NCBI GenBank assembly: GCA_964529005.1
Contig: CAZGUH010000043.1
Span: 1 to 32,486 of the forward strand
Source: CAZGUH01 sp964529005
Lineage (GTDB): Bacteria; Actinomycetota; Acidimicrobiia; Acidimicrobiales; Ilumatobacteraceae
Direction of reading: 5' to 3'
Length of the DNA stretch: 32,486 nucleotides
Numbering within the stretch: the stretch's first letter is position 1; every line of letters begins with the position of its first letter. Under the pieces are notes generated by a model, which saw only the letters and a list, made by a program, of their open reading frames with translations, was not told where the DNA came from and searched no databases. Below are positions 16,513-23,562 of the stretch, piece after piece. Position numbers and translations under genes: made by a program.

Positions 16513-16962
16513 ATGACCATCACGGCCGGAGATCGCATCGAGGTCACCGCGAACACGCTCGGCTCGCCGCCGCGCCGCGGCGTCGTGCTCAGCTCGACAC
16601 CCGCCGGAGGTTTGCGCGTGCGCTGGGACGACGGTCACGAGACCGTCTTCATGCCGGGCAGCACCTGCCGGGTGATCGACCGTGAGCCCGGCGCCGACAC
16701 GGTGCGCCTCGGGTGCCACGTCGACGTGGCGGTGACCGAACACGAGGACGAATGCCGAGCGGTCGCCAGCGTGATGACCGCCCGCGGTGTGCTGCATGCC
16801 GAGGGGGTGGCGCGCCGGCGGCCGAGCGACCCGAAGCTGCCGATGGTCGGCGAGGAGCTGGCCTTGGGCCGGGCGCTCGGCTCGCTCGCCGAGCAGTTGA
16901 TCACCGCCGCGTCCGGGCACATGGCCGAACCCCCCGACGAACGCGCCCACCTGCTCGTCTAA
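16513..16962 (+). CDS. DUF1918-DUF1876 fusion protein
   Basis: This small soluble protein of 149 residues is built from two families. Residues 1-58 match DUF1918: AGDRIEV, then PPRRGVVLSS, then LRVRWDDGHETVFMPGS, a small SH3-like barrel. Residues from about 65 to 140 match DUF1876 (the Rv2632c-like fold): HVDVAVTEHEDECRAVAS, GVARRRPSDPKLPMVGEEL and LGSLAEQLITAA. Both families are usually small single-domain actinobacterial proteins, sometimes in stress or dormancy regulons; their functions are unknown. The start is fixed by AGGGAGG 5 bases upstream. Its TAA stop overlaps the TAG stop of the convergent hydrolase gene by 4 bases. No membrane or signal sequence is seen. Confidence 0.82.
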   Translation: MTITAGDRIEVTANTLGSPPRRGVVLSSTPAGGLRVRWDDGHETVFMPGSTCRVIDREPGADTVRLGCHVDVAVTEHEDECRAVASVMTARGVLHAEGVARRRPSDPKLPMVGEELALGRALGSLAEQLITAASGHMAEPPDERAHLLV

Positions 16963-17918
16963 CCGCCGGCGGCGTTCTCGTCCCACCACGACCAGATCGC
17001 GTCGAACGCCGCCCGGCGCACCGGCTCGGCCGACAGCGTCACGTCGTGCAGCGCGCCGGGCAGCGTCACCACGCGGACGTCGGGACCGAGGCGCGGCGCC
17101 AGCCGAGCGATGTCGGTGGTGCACAGCACGCTGTCGACGGTGTGCAGCTCGCCGCTCCAACGCCGTGGCCGGATCGAGCGGTCGGAGCGGAGGACGAGGA
17201 TCGGGAGATCGAGGCCGAGCCCACGGCGCACGCTGCGATGCCCGGCGCGCACGGCGCGCAGCCATCCGGCGCGTACTCGGGCGCCGCCGAGCGGCTTCCA
17301 CCGCACGTCGTAGTCCCACTCTCCGAACTGGCTGGCGTGGATCGACTGCCCGTACCAGGGCGGCAGCGAGCCCACCGGCAGGTTGGGCGCGACGCGCCCG
17401 ACGGCGGCGGCGAGCGGCACGAGCGCTCGTTCCAGCGGCGGCAGGCTGAACGCGAAGAACGGGCTGTTGAGCACGAGGCCGCTGACACGGCTGCGCCGCG
17501 CCCCGTCATGGGCGTAGAGGGCGGCGACCACGGCGCCGGTCGAATGCCCGGCGACCAGGAGGGGCCCGTCGCCCTCCTCGGCGGCGATCGTGTCGATCGA
17601 GCGGGTCAGCTCGTCGTCGTACTCGCGCAGGTCCCGGCACATGTGCGGCGCCTGGTGGGGGAGCAGCGACCGGCCGCAGCGTCGCACGTCGAGCGCATAG
17701 AACGCCCAGCCGCGGGCGACGAACTCGTCGGCGACGTGGGCCTGGAAGAAGTAGTCGGAGAATCCCGGGAGGTGGAGCACGGACCGGCCGCTGCGCGACG
17801 CAGGCCGCCGGCGGACGAGCGTCGCGGTGATCGGCCCGCGGCGGTCCGCGCCGAGATCGAACGTCGTCGCGTCGAAGCCATCGAGAGCGACGTCGGGTCG
17901 CCACCCCGTCGAGGTCAC
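16959..17918 (-). CDS. Alpha/beta hydrolase (lysophospholipase-like)
   Basis: This 319-residue alpha/beta hydrolase resembles the monoacylglycerol lipase and lysophospholipase group (Hydrolase_4). The oxyanion region is VLHLPGFSDYFF (47-58) and YALDVRRCGRS (74-84) precedes the nucleophile elbow GHSTG with Ser126. A candidate catalytic Asp lies in LRSDRS and the His in GALHDVTLS near the C-terminus. The aromatic region NSPFFAFSLPPLE followed by PPWYGQSIHAS forms the cap. It has no signal peptide, so it is cytoplasmic. The start is GTG 17918, sharing GTGA with the upstream MpaB-like oxygenase gene, so the two are likely made together. The substrate is probably a carboxylic ester or lipid; this is not proved. 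Confidence 0.85.
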   Translation of the reverse strand: MTSTGWRPDVALDGFDATTFDLGADRRGPITATLVRRRPASRSGRSVLHLPGFSDYFFQAHVADEFVARGWAFYALDVRRCGRSLLPHQAPHMCRDLREYDDELTRSIDTIAAEEGDGPLLVAGHSTGAVVAALYAHDGARRSRVSGLVLNSPFFAFSLPPLERALVPLAAAVGRVAPNLPVGSLPPWYGQSIHASQFGEWDYDVRWKPLGGARVRAGWLRAVRAGHRSVRRGLGLDLPILVLRSDRSIRPRRWSGELHTVDSVLCTTDIARLAPRLGPDVRVVTLPGALHDVTLSAEPVRRAAFDAIWSWWDENAAGG

Positions 17919-18769
17919 GCGACGTCGGCTGCCAGCGACCAGCGGATCAGCCCGGTGAGCGCGGCGCCTGCGGGGCGCACGAGCATGCGCTCGCTGACCG
18001 GCAGCAGCGGCACCCGCAATGGCAGCCGCGCCCATGCCGGAAGCATCGACACCGCGGTCGCGGCGAGCACCGCGTAGGGGGCCCGCGCGGCGAGCGGCAA
18101 GGGCGGTTGGACGAGCAGGAAGCGTGCGGCGTCGCGAGCGGCGCGCGTGCTGCGCAACTCGCCGCGGAAGGCGGCGATGCCAGCGCCGACCTCGGCGACG
18201 GTGGTCGGCGGATCGATCACTCCCAGGCGGCGCGCCACCTCCCCGGAGTCGGCGACGTACTCGTCGGCCTCCGCCTCGCTCAGGCGGCGGGCGCCGTACC
18301 GCTGGTGGGCCCGCAGGAAGCTGTCCACCTCGCACAGGTGCACCCACAGCAGCAGGTGCGGGTCGTTCGCGTCGTACGGCCGGCCGTCGGGCGCGACGCC
18401 ATGCACCCGCTCGTGCACCGCGCGGACGACAGCGATCGCTCGCTCGGCGACGTCGACGGGCCCGAACGTGGTGGCGGCGAGGAACTCCGACGTTCGCTGG
18501 AGGCGCCCCCACGGGTCGTGGCGGAAGTCGGAGTGCTCCGCGACGCCCGCCATCGCCAGCGGGTGCAACGACTGGAGCAAGAGCGCACGCAGGCCTCCGA
18601 CGAACATCGCCGCGTCGGCGTGGACGGTGCGGATCGCACGGTCGGGGCCGAACCATCGAGCCCCCGGAGCGCGGATCATGGCGATCTGCCGGGCGGGCTC
18701 GTCGCCCACGACCCGGGCGCGGATCTGCGCCGCGAGCCAGTGCCGTGCCGGATCGAGTGCGGGACCCAT
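17915..18769 (-). CDS. MpaB-like oxygenase (DUF2236)
   Basis: This protein of 284 residues belongs to the DUF2236 family, which includes the fungal ER-bound oxygenase MpaB and the bacterial latex-clearing rubber oxygenase Lcp. Family signatures include LLLQSLHPLAMAGVAEHSDF, DPWGRLQRTSEFLAATTFG, VHGVAPDGRPYDANDPHLLLWVH and the later segment YVADSGEVARRLGV. The histidines in LHPLAMAGV and LLWVH are the candidate iron or haem ligands of the group. ATG 18769 is given because GGGAGG lies 9 bases before it; the in-frame ATG at 18778 abuts that site directly and would add three residues. It overlaps the hydrolase gene by GTGA. It may oxidise a hydrophobic substrate whose product the hydrolase then cleaves; that link is speculative. 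Confidence 0.83.
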   Translation of the reverse strand: MGPALDPARHWLAAQIRARVVGDEPARQIAMIRAPGARWFGPDRAIRTVHADAAMFVGGLRALLLQSLHPLAMAGVAEHSDFRHDPWGRLQRTSEFLAATTFGPVDVAERAIAVVRAVHERVHGVAPDGRPYDANDPHLLLWVHLCEVDSFLRAHQRYGARRLSEAEADEYVADSGEVARRLGVIDPPTTVAEVGAGIAAFRGELRSTRAARDAARFLLVQPPLPLAARAPYAVLAATAVSMLPAWARLPLRVPLLPVSERMLVRPAGAALTGLIRWSLAADVA

Positions 18770-18811
18770 CAGGCCCATCCTCCCAGATCGGCAGCCGAGA
18801 CGGCCCTCGGG

Positions 18812-19465
18812 TCAGCCGTCGTCGTCCTCGACGCCGAGAAGCCGCTCCAGCCGGTCGAGGCGGGCGCGCAGGACGGCGACCTCCTCGGCGAGTTCGTCGA
18901 TGCGGCCGCCGCCGGTGGCTCGGGGCCGCTCCAGCGACGCGCTGACGTCCACCAGCGGCGCCACGTCCTCCACCTCGCCCGACAGCAGATGCGCGAAGCG
19001 GACGTCCCGCTCGCCTGGCCGCCGTTCGAGACGCACGGCCAACGGCTCGGGGCTGCGGGCCGCGAGCGTGTCGAGGATCTCGTCCACCGTCGCGCTGTCG
19101 TCGCCGATGCGACGCTCTGCCCGGCTGCGCAGCTCGCCCACGGTCTGCGGGCCGCGCAGCACCAGCAGCGCCAGCACGCCGAGCTCGGCCGGGGTCAGCT
19201 TCCACCGCTCGTCGGCGACGTGGCGGTACCGGGTCGTGCGCCCGCCGTGCGCGGGGTGCACGAAGCGGACCAACCCCATCGACTTCAGCGACAGGAGCGC
19301 GTTCTCCACCGTGCGATCGTCGTAGGAGACGATCGGGTTGCGGTTCGTGGTCTGGTTGCACGCGAGGCGCAGGGCGTTGAGCGTCAGCGGATAGCTGTCG
19401 GGAACCGTGGCCTCCTTCTCGATGAGGCAAGCGAGCACGCGGGACTCTTCGGGGCGGAGCGCCAT
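18812..19465 (-). CDS. DUF480 / YceH-like winged-helix protein
   Basis: This is a 217-residue protein of the DUF480 (YceH) family. The opening LRPEESRVLACLIEKEATVPDSYPLTLNAL and then CNQTTNRNPIVSYD are near-invariant signatures of the family. The fold consists of two winged-helix domains, the second starting around LTPAELGVLALLVLRGPQT with the linking GELRSR. The C-terminal 35 residues form a predicted coiled coil (RIDELAEEVAVLRARLDRLERLL). YceH is of unknown function, although the fold suggests nucleic-acid or protein binding. Its gene is 42 bases upstream of the oxygenase start on the same strand. Confidence 0.9.
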   Translation of the reverse strand: MALRPEESRVLACLIEKEATVPDSYPLTLNALRLACNQTTNRNPIVSYDDRTVENALLSLKSMGLVRFVHPAHGGRTTRYRHVADERWKLTPAELGVLALLVLRGPQTVGELRSRAERRIGDDSATVDEILDTLAARSPEPLAVRLERRPGERDVRFAHLLSGEVEDVAPLVDVSASLERPRATGGGRIDELAEEVAVLRARLDRLERLLGVEDDDG

Positions 19466-19498
19466 GGCGAGATTCTGGCCGATCGGCGGGCGCGCAGG

Positions 19499-20077
19499 TC
19501 AGCTCGGCCGTGTGCCCTGGGGCCGCCGCCCCGTGAGCGCGAGCAGCTGGTCCTGGAGCGGCGCCGAGCCCGCGGTCTCGACGGCGGGCCCGAAGATGCC
19601 GGCGGAGCGCCAGCTGTCCGCCTGCGGCGCGAGGAAGGCGTGCACGGCGTCGACGAGATCGGGGTCCAGGCGCGTGTCCCCGCCTGCGCCCGTCGCCAGG
19701 TCCCACGCGTGGATCGTCAGGTCGCTGGTCAACTGGTCGAGGTACTCACTCGCCGGGGCGTCGCCGAAGGAGAGGTGAACGGTCGGGTCGGCGTCGCCGA
19801 GCGCCTCGACCGCGCCGACCGCCCCGCCGGCGGCGGCGTGGAACGCAGCGGCCGGGTCGTCACCCAGGACGTCGCCGTCGAAGCGGTCTCCCACCTCGGC
19901 GATCGTCGCGCCGGCGAGCAGCGGCGGGGCCCACAGCAATTCGCCGACGATGTGGTTGACGAGCGCCCGCACGTCCCACCCGTCGCACGGCGTCGCGGCA
20001 GACCATCCCGTCGCCGGGATCGCGTCGACGCGAGCGCCGAACCCGTCGGCCGCTCGCCGGAACAGGCTTCGATCCAT
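19499..20077 (-). CDS. TIGR03086-type metal-binding protein (DinB / MDMPI fold)
   Basis: This 192-residue four-helix protein belongs to the TIGR03086 group within the DinB/mycothiol-dependent maleylpyruvate isomerase-like superfamily. Signature text is TPCDGWDVRALVNHIVGE and SDLTIHAWDLA. The likely metal ligands are His42, Asp119 and His123. Members may be mycothiol-dependent thiol S-transferases or isomerases, but most are uncharacterised. The start is ATG 20077 because AAGGAGG lies just 4 bases upstream (20082-20088); an in-frame ATG at 20098 would lie upstream of that site. It is followed on the minus strand by the DUF480 gene after 33 bases. Confidence 0.82.
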   Translation of the reverse strand: MDRSLFRRAADGFGARVDAIPATGWSAATPCDGWDVRALVNHIVGELLWAPPLLAGATIAEVGDRFDGDVLGDDPAAAFHAAAGGAVGAVEALGDADPTVHLSFGDAPASEYLDQLTSDLTIHAWDLATGAGGDTRLDPDLVDAVHAFLAPQADSWRSAGIFGPAVETAGSAPLQDQLLALTGRRPQGTRPS

Positions 20078-20081
20078 GTTT

Positions 20082-20088
20082 CCTCCTT
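20082..20088 (-). promoter_or_regulatory. Ribosome binding site of the TIGR03086-type gene
   Basis: AAGGAGG on the minus strand, 4 bases before the ATG at 20077. It decides the start. Confidence 0.7.
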
Positions 20089-20094
20089 CATCCG

Positions 20095-22068
20095 TCATGG
20101 CAACAACGTGTCGCGCCGGCAGACGACCGCTCGCTCGTCGCCGACCTCGTAGCAATGGACCTCGCTCGGCTGCGCCCCGTAGAGCGCCATGACGTCGGGC
20201 GGCGCGTGACCGTCGGGGGCCGGGCACGGATCGTCCACCGCGCCGCCGAGCGTGCGCGGCTGCGGGCACGACGCCCCGGCGAGATGCGCGACCCAGCGGG
20301 CGATGTAGTCCGCCGCGCCGTACGCGCCGGCGAGCGTGAAGTGGACACCGTCGGAGACGAACCACTGGTTGGCGACCGTCGCCGTGTACGCGTTCCAGTC
20401 CGCGACGACCAGGTCCGGATGTGCCCCGCTCGCAGCCACCGCGGCGAGCGCCACGTTGTTGGCCCGATACGCGCGCTTTGCGGTCTCGCTCGACGCCGTG
20501 CCGCTGTCGCGATAGGTCATCCACACCACGTGCCGGGCGCCGCGGGCCCGAGCAGCGTTCATCACCTCGCCGAGCATCGCGGGGAAGTCGTCGAACCAGT
20601 CGTTGTAGCCCACTTGGACGACGACGGTGTCGAACCACATCCGGTGCGACAGGATGGCCTCGACGGCGTTGGAGGGAGCGCGGTCCTCGCGGCCGATGCA
20701 CGACGGGGTCGACAGGCGCCGGCACGACTCGGCGTCGAGCACGGCGACGAAACCCTGGAGGGCGGCGGTCGACTGGCCGTACCACCGCACGCCGGCGAGC
20801 GAGGAGTCGCCGACCAGCAGAGCCGTCGTCGGCGGCGGCGTGTTCGGCGCAGGCGGCAGGGCGGCGGGCATCGGGTCGCCGGTGAAGTAGCCGGTCAGGT
20901 CGACGACGAGATCGGCGCCGCTCGACGAGAAGTACGCGGTCCCGCGCGTCGACGCGGCCGTGATCGTGAGGTTGGCGACGGTCGTGTCGAAGCCCGCCGG
21001 GTTGAGCGCCGACACCTCGGCGCGCGGCGTGCCCGCCGGCTGGGCCGTGATGAAGCCGGCGGCGTCGGTGCGCGTCGCGGTGACGTTGGTGACGACCGCC
21101 TGGGCGCCCGCCGGCGCGGCGAGCTCGAGGGCGCCGCCCGCGTGGATGCGTGGCCGCTGCGCGCGGGTGTCGAGCGCGCGCGTCGGCTGCATCGGCACGA
21201 ACAACCCCGCCTCCGATCGGGCGGCGCCGGGGCCGGTGAACCATCCGACGATGTCGGCCAGCAAGTGGCCGCCCGCCGACGTCCACAGCGAGAACCCGTC
21301 CGCGGAGACCGGCACGATCGCGGTCGCGGCGCGTGCCGGCTCGCCGGCCGCGACGTTGAGCATCGAGGTGTCGGCGCGCGCCGCGCCGGCCGCGTGCGCG
21401 CTGACATAGCCCGCTTCGGGCGCGGACACCGCGGTGACGTTGACCACCACGGCGATCGCGTCCGCGGCGACGTCGCCGGGACGGCCCACCGCCACCGACC
21501 CGCCTGCGGGGAGCGCCGGGCCGGACCGTGTGTCGAGCAAGCGCCGCGGCTCGCTGCTGACGAAGCGCCCCGACGTTGCGCTGCCCGCGGCGACGAAGGC
21601 GCCGGTGACGTCGACGATGACGTCGGTCGGCGCGCTGAGGAACAGCTCGATCGCCCCGTCGGCGCCGAGCGCGACCACCGAGCTGTTCGCCCGCGCGACG
21701 CCCGGCTCGACGTTGACGACCGACGTGTCCGGACGTTCGGTCCCCGACGGCGCCACCGTGATGTAGCCCGCAGCGCCGGCGCGGTCCGACGTCACCGTGA
21801 TCGCCGCGGCGATGGCGTCCTCGGGAACGCCGCCTCGTCCGGCGACCTGGACGCGCACCACATGGGGCGACGGTCGCACGCACCCACACTCGGATTGGCG
21901 CGTGTCGGCCAGGCGCGTCGGAGCGACGGCAGCGAAGCGGGCGGTCGCCGGCGCGGCGCCGGCATGGCCGGTCGGGATCCGGGTGGATGGCGCCACGGTG
22001 ACCGTGGTCGTCGCCGCGGTGGCGACCACGAATGCCAGTGCGATGGTCGCGCTGCGTCCTCGCCCCAC
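20095..22068 (-). CDS. Exported SGNH/GDSL esterase with three surface repeats
   Basis: This 657-residue protein starts with a signal peptide (basic MGRGRS, then IALAFVVATAATTTVTV). It then carries three divergent repeats of about 120 residues, each opening with a PTRLLDTR-like block (residues 50, 174 and 295) and ending in a DVTGxF/DxTGYFTG-like strand (about 153, 272, 390). These repeats are widespread in extracellular proteins of Acidimicrobiia and related actinobacteria. A proline-rich linker (400-414) leads to an SGNH hydrolase domain: Gly-Asp-Ser at 420-422 with nucleophile Ser422, GYND at 487-490 and DGVH with Asp573 and His576. The catalytic triad and Asn are thus intact. It probably cleaves acyl or acetyl esters of an extracellular polysaccharide or lipid. 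The GTG start at 22068 has no clear ribosome binding site. Confidence 0.83.
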   Translation of the reverse strand: MGRGRSATIALAFVVATAATTTVTVAPSTRIPTGHAGAAPATARFAAVAPTRLADTRQSECGCVRPSPHVVRVQVAGRGGVPEDAIAAAITVTSDRAGAAGYITVAPSGTERPDTSVVNVEPGVARANSSVVALGADGAIELFLSAPTDVIVDVTGAFVAAGSATSGRFVSSEPRRLLDTRSGPALPAGGSVAVGRPGDVAADAIAVVVNVTAVSAPEAGYVSAHAAGAARADTSMLNVAAGEPARAATAIVPVSADGFSLWTSAGGHLLADIVGWFTGPGAARSEAGLFVPMQPTRALDTRAQRPRIHAGGALELAAPAGAQAVVTNVTATRTDAAGFITAQPAGTPRAEVSALNPAGFDTTVANLTITAASTRGTAYFSSSGADLVVDLTGYFTGDPMPAALPPAPNTPPPTTALLVGDSSLAGVRWYGQSTAALQGFVAVLDAESCRRLSTPSCIGREDRAPSNAVEAILSHRMWFDTVVVQVGYNDWFDDFPAMLGEVMNAARARGARHVVWMTYRDSGTASSETAKRAYRANNVALAAVAASGAHPDLVVADWNAYTATVANQWFVSDGVHFTLAGAYGAADYIARWVAHLAGASCPQPRTLGGAVDDPCPAPDGHAPPDVMALYGAQPSEVHCYEVGDERAVVCRRDTLLP

Positions 22069-22110
22069 GAGCGGCGAGCGTACTTGCGGAACGTCGTGGC
22101 CCCGGACAGG

Positions 22111-22785
22111 TCAGCTGGCCGTCGACAGCCGTCGCACCCGCCGAGCGAACGACGGGTCGCGCAACGCGACCGCGGTGGCCTCCGATCGGGTGTGCACCCC
22201 GAGCTTGCGGAACACGTGGCGGATGTGGGTCTTCACCGTCTCGGGACCGACGAACAGCGCGTCGGCGATCTGCCTGTTGGTCAGCCCTTCGGCCAGCAGG
22301 GCGACGACCTCGGACTCGCGCGCCGTGAGCCCGAGCTGATCGAACGGCCATCGTTGACCTTCGACGGTCGGCCGGCCCCCTTCCGCCCCGAGGCGCACGA
22401 CCCGCTCGCCGTTGGCGATGTCGATGATCGCGTCGACGAGTTCGCGTGGTGACAAGCCCTTCCACAAGAAGCCGTCCACGCCACGCCGCAGCGCGTCGAG
22501 GGCGACCTGTTGCGACGCGGCGAACGTGAAGATGGCGACGTGCTTCGCGCGCGGCTCCTCGATCAGCTCGGCGACCTCGGGCCACGGGATCCCTCGCCGG
22601 CCGTAGGTGTCGTAGAGCGCGACGTCGGCGGGGCTGTCGATGGTCACGTCACCGACGCTGATGTCGACGACCCGAACCTGCTCGAACGGCTCCAGCATCG
22701 CCAACAATCCGGCGACCACGATGTCGTAGTCGTTGAGCAACGCCACCCGGACGGGCTCGTCGTTCTGCACAGCGATCTCGTCCAT
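22111..22785 (-). CDS. LuxR-family response regulator
   Basis: This is a 224-residue DNA-binding regulator of the NarL/LuxR family. The receiver domain (12-125) keeps the phosphoacceptor Asp59 in LYDTYG, the switch Thr87 and Lys109 (FLWKGLSP), but the N-terminal acidic pair is Asn18-Asp19. The output domain reads LGLTARESEVVALLAEGLTNRQIADALFVGPETVKTHI, a standard LuxR helix-turn-helix, followed by VFRKLGVHTRSEA. ATG 22785 is the start because AGGAGG lies 7 bases upstream; a longer reading to 22842 lacks such a site. No sensor kinase gene is adjacent, so it is an orphan here. It stands 42 bases upstream of the exported esterase on the same strand, which could be its target. Confidence 0.87.
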   Translation of the reverse strand: MDEIAVQNDEPVRVALLNDYDIVVAGLLAMLEPFEQVRVVDISVGDVTIDSPADVALYDTYGRRGIPWPEVAELIEEPRAKHVAIFTFAASQQVALDALRRGVDGFLWKGLSPRELVDAIIDIANGERVVRLGAEGGRPTVEGQRWPFDQLGLTARESEVVALLAEGLTNRQIADALFVGPETVKTHIRHVFRKLGVHTRSEATAVALRDPSFARRVRRLSTAS

Positions 22786-22792
22786 CGCCTGC

Positions 22793-22798
22793 CCTCCT
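22793..22798 (-). promoter_or_regulatory. Ribosome binding site of the LuxR-type regulator
   Basis: AGGAGG on the minus strand with a 7-base spacer to the ATG at 22785. It selects this start over upstream in-frame codons. Confidence 0.7.
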
Positions 22799-22906
22799 GC
22801 GCTCATCACCAGCCGTGTACCCCGTGCGGCTGCCGCCCACACTCCTCGTGCGCTGGGCGGTCGGCCGCTGCGGGGCGTTCATCCCCTGATCGGGGGGTTC
22901 GAGCGA

Positions 22907-23545
22907 TCAGCGTGAGAAGCGCCGCGGCGCCGAGTACTTCGGTTTGGTGTCCGGCCGGCCCCGCCGAGAGGTCCATCTCCATTGCGCCGAGATCCGGCTG
23001 TGACAGGGCGCCACGCTCTTCGGCACGGCGTGCAGCCACGCCGCCTGGCAGCGCCCGCCCATGACGATCAGATCGCCGCTGGCCGGCGCGAGGTCGATGG
23101 CGCCGGCGAGATCGTCGTCGTCGGCACGGCGGCGCGACAGCGGCTTCAACAGCCACGGCCGGCGACCCCCGAGCGTGAGGACGCCGATCACGGTGTCCTC
23201 CAACCACGTCATCTCGCGGTCGCGGTGCCAGCCGACGCTGTCACGGTGATCGCGGTACCAGGCCAGCGCGAGGCCGTCGAACGTCACCTGGTAGCGGCTG
23301 GACAGCCACTGCTCGACCGCCGCCAGCGCCGGGTGCCGCTGCGCGCCGCGCTGCATCGCTCCGAGGCGTGGCTCGTCGATCCAGCGCTCGTAGCGGAACA
23401 CGCGGCCCTGACGCCAGGTGACCGTCGACGCCACGTCGTCGTGGACCGCGTCGGCGGCCGGCACGAGCCCGCGCACCACATCGACCCAGCTCGCCTCATC
23501 GAGGTCGATGCGCTCGACGACGGGCACCTCGGCCAGCCACGTCAC
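22907..23545 (-). CDS. alkB: AlkB-like Fe(II)/2-oxoglutarate dioxygenase
   Basis: This 212-residue protein is of the AlkB family, which demethylates alkylated bases in DNA or RNA by oxidation with Fe(II) and 2-oxoglutarate. The iron ligands are His107 and Asp109 in WHRDRE, and His172 in WLHAVPK. The 2-oxoglutarate-binding RxS motif is RIS at 184-186, followed by Arg190. The substrate-recognition loop before it contains LALAWYRDHRDSVGW. The length is near that of E. coli AlkB (216). The start is GTG 23545; a TAGCGT -10 box lies only 6 bases before it, so the mRNA is probably leaderless. It diverges from the DNA ligase gene, 17 bases away, and both proteins act in DNA repair. Confidence 0.88.
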   Translation of the reverse strand: MTWLAEVPVVERIDLDEASWVDVVRGLVPAADAVHDDVASTVTWRQGRVFRYERWIDEPRLGAMQRGAQRHPALAAVEQWLSSRYQVTFDGLALAWYRDHRDSVGWHRDREMTWLEDTVIGVLTLGGRRPWLLKPLSRRRADDDDLAGAIDLAPASGDLIVMGGRCQAAWLHAVPKSVAPCHSRISAQWRWTSRRGRPDTKPKYSAPRRFSR

Positions 23546-23551
23546 GGCGCC

Positions 23552-23557
23552 ACGCTA
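23552..23557 (-). promoter_or_regulatory. -10 box (TAGCGT) for a leaderless alkB transcript
   Basis: TAGCGT on the minus strand fits TANNNT and ends 6 bases before the GTG at 23545, so transcription should begin at or next to the start codon. No -35 element is recognisable. Confidence 0.45.
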
Positions 23558-23562
23558 TCGAT

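Noticed and set aside
18769..18778. ATG 18778 as start of the MpaB-like oxygenase
   Set aside because: GGGAGG directly abuts this ATG, while ATG 18769 has it at 9 bases. Kept only as an alternative.
22883..22895. CCCCTGATCGGGG hairpin just beyond the alkB stop, as a possible terminator
   Set aside because: The stem is only 4 bp and no T-run follows on the minus strand, so it is not a convincing intrinsic terminator.
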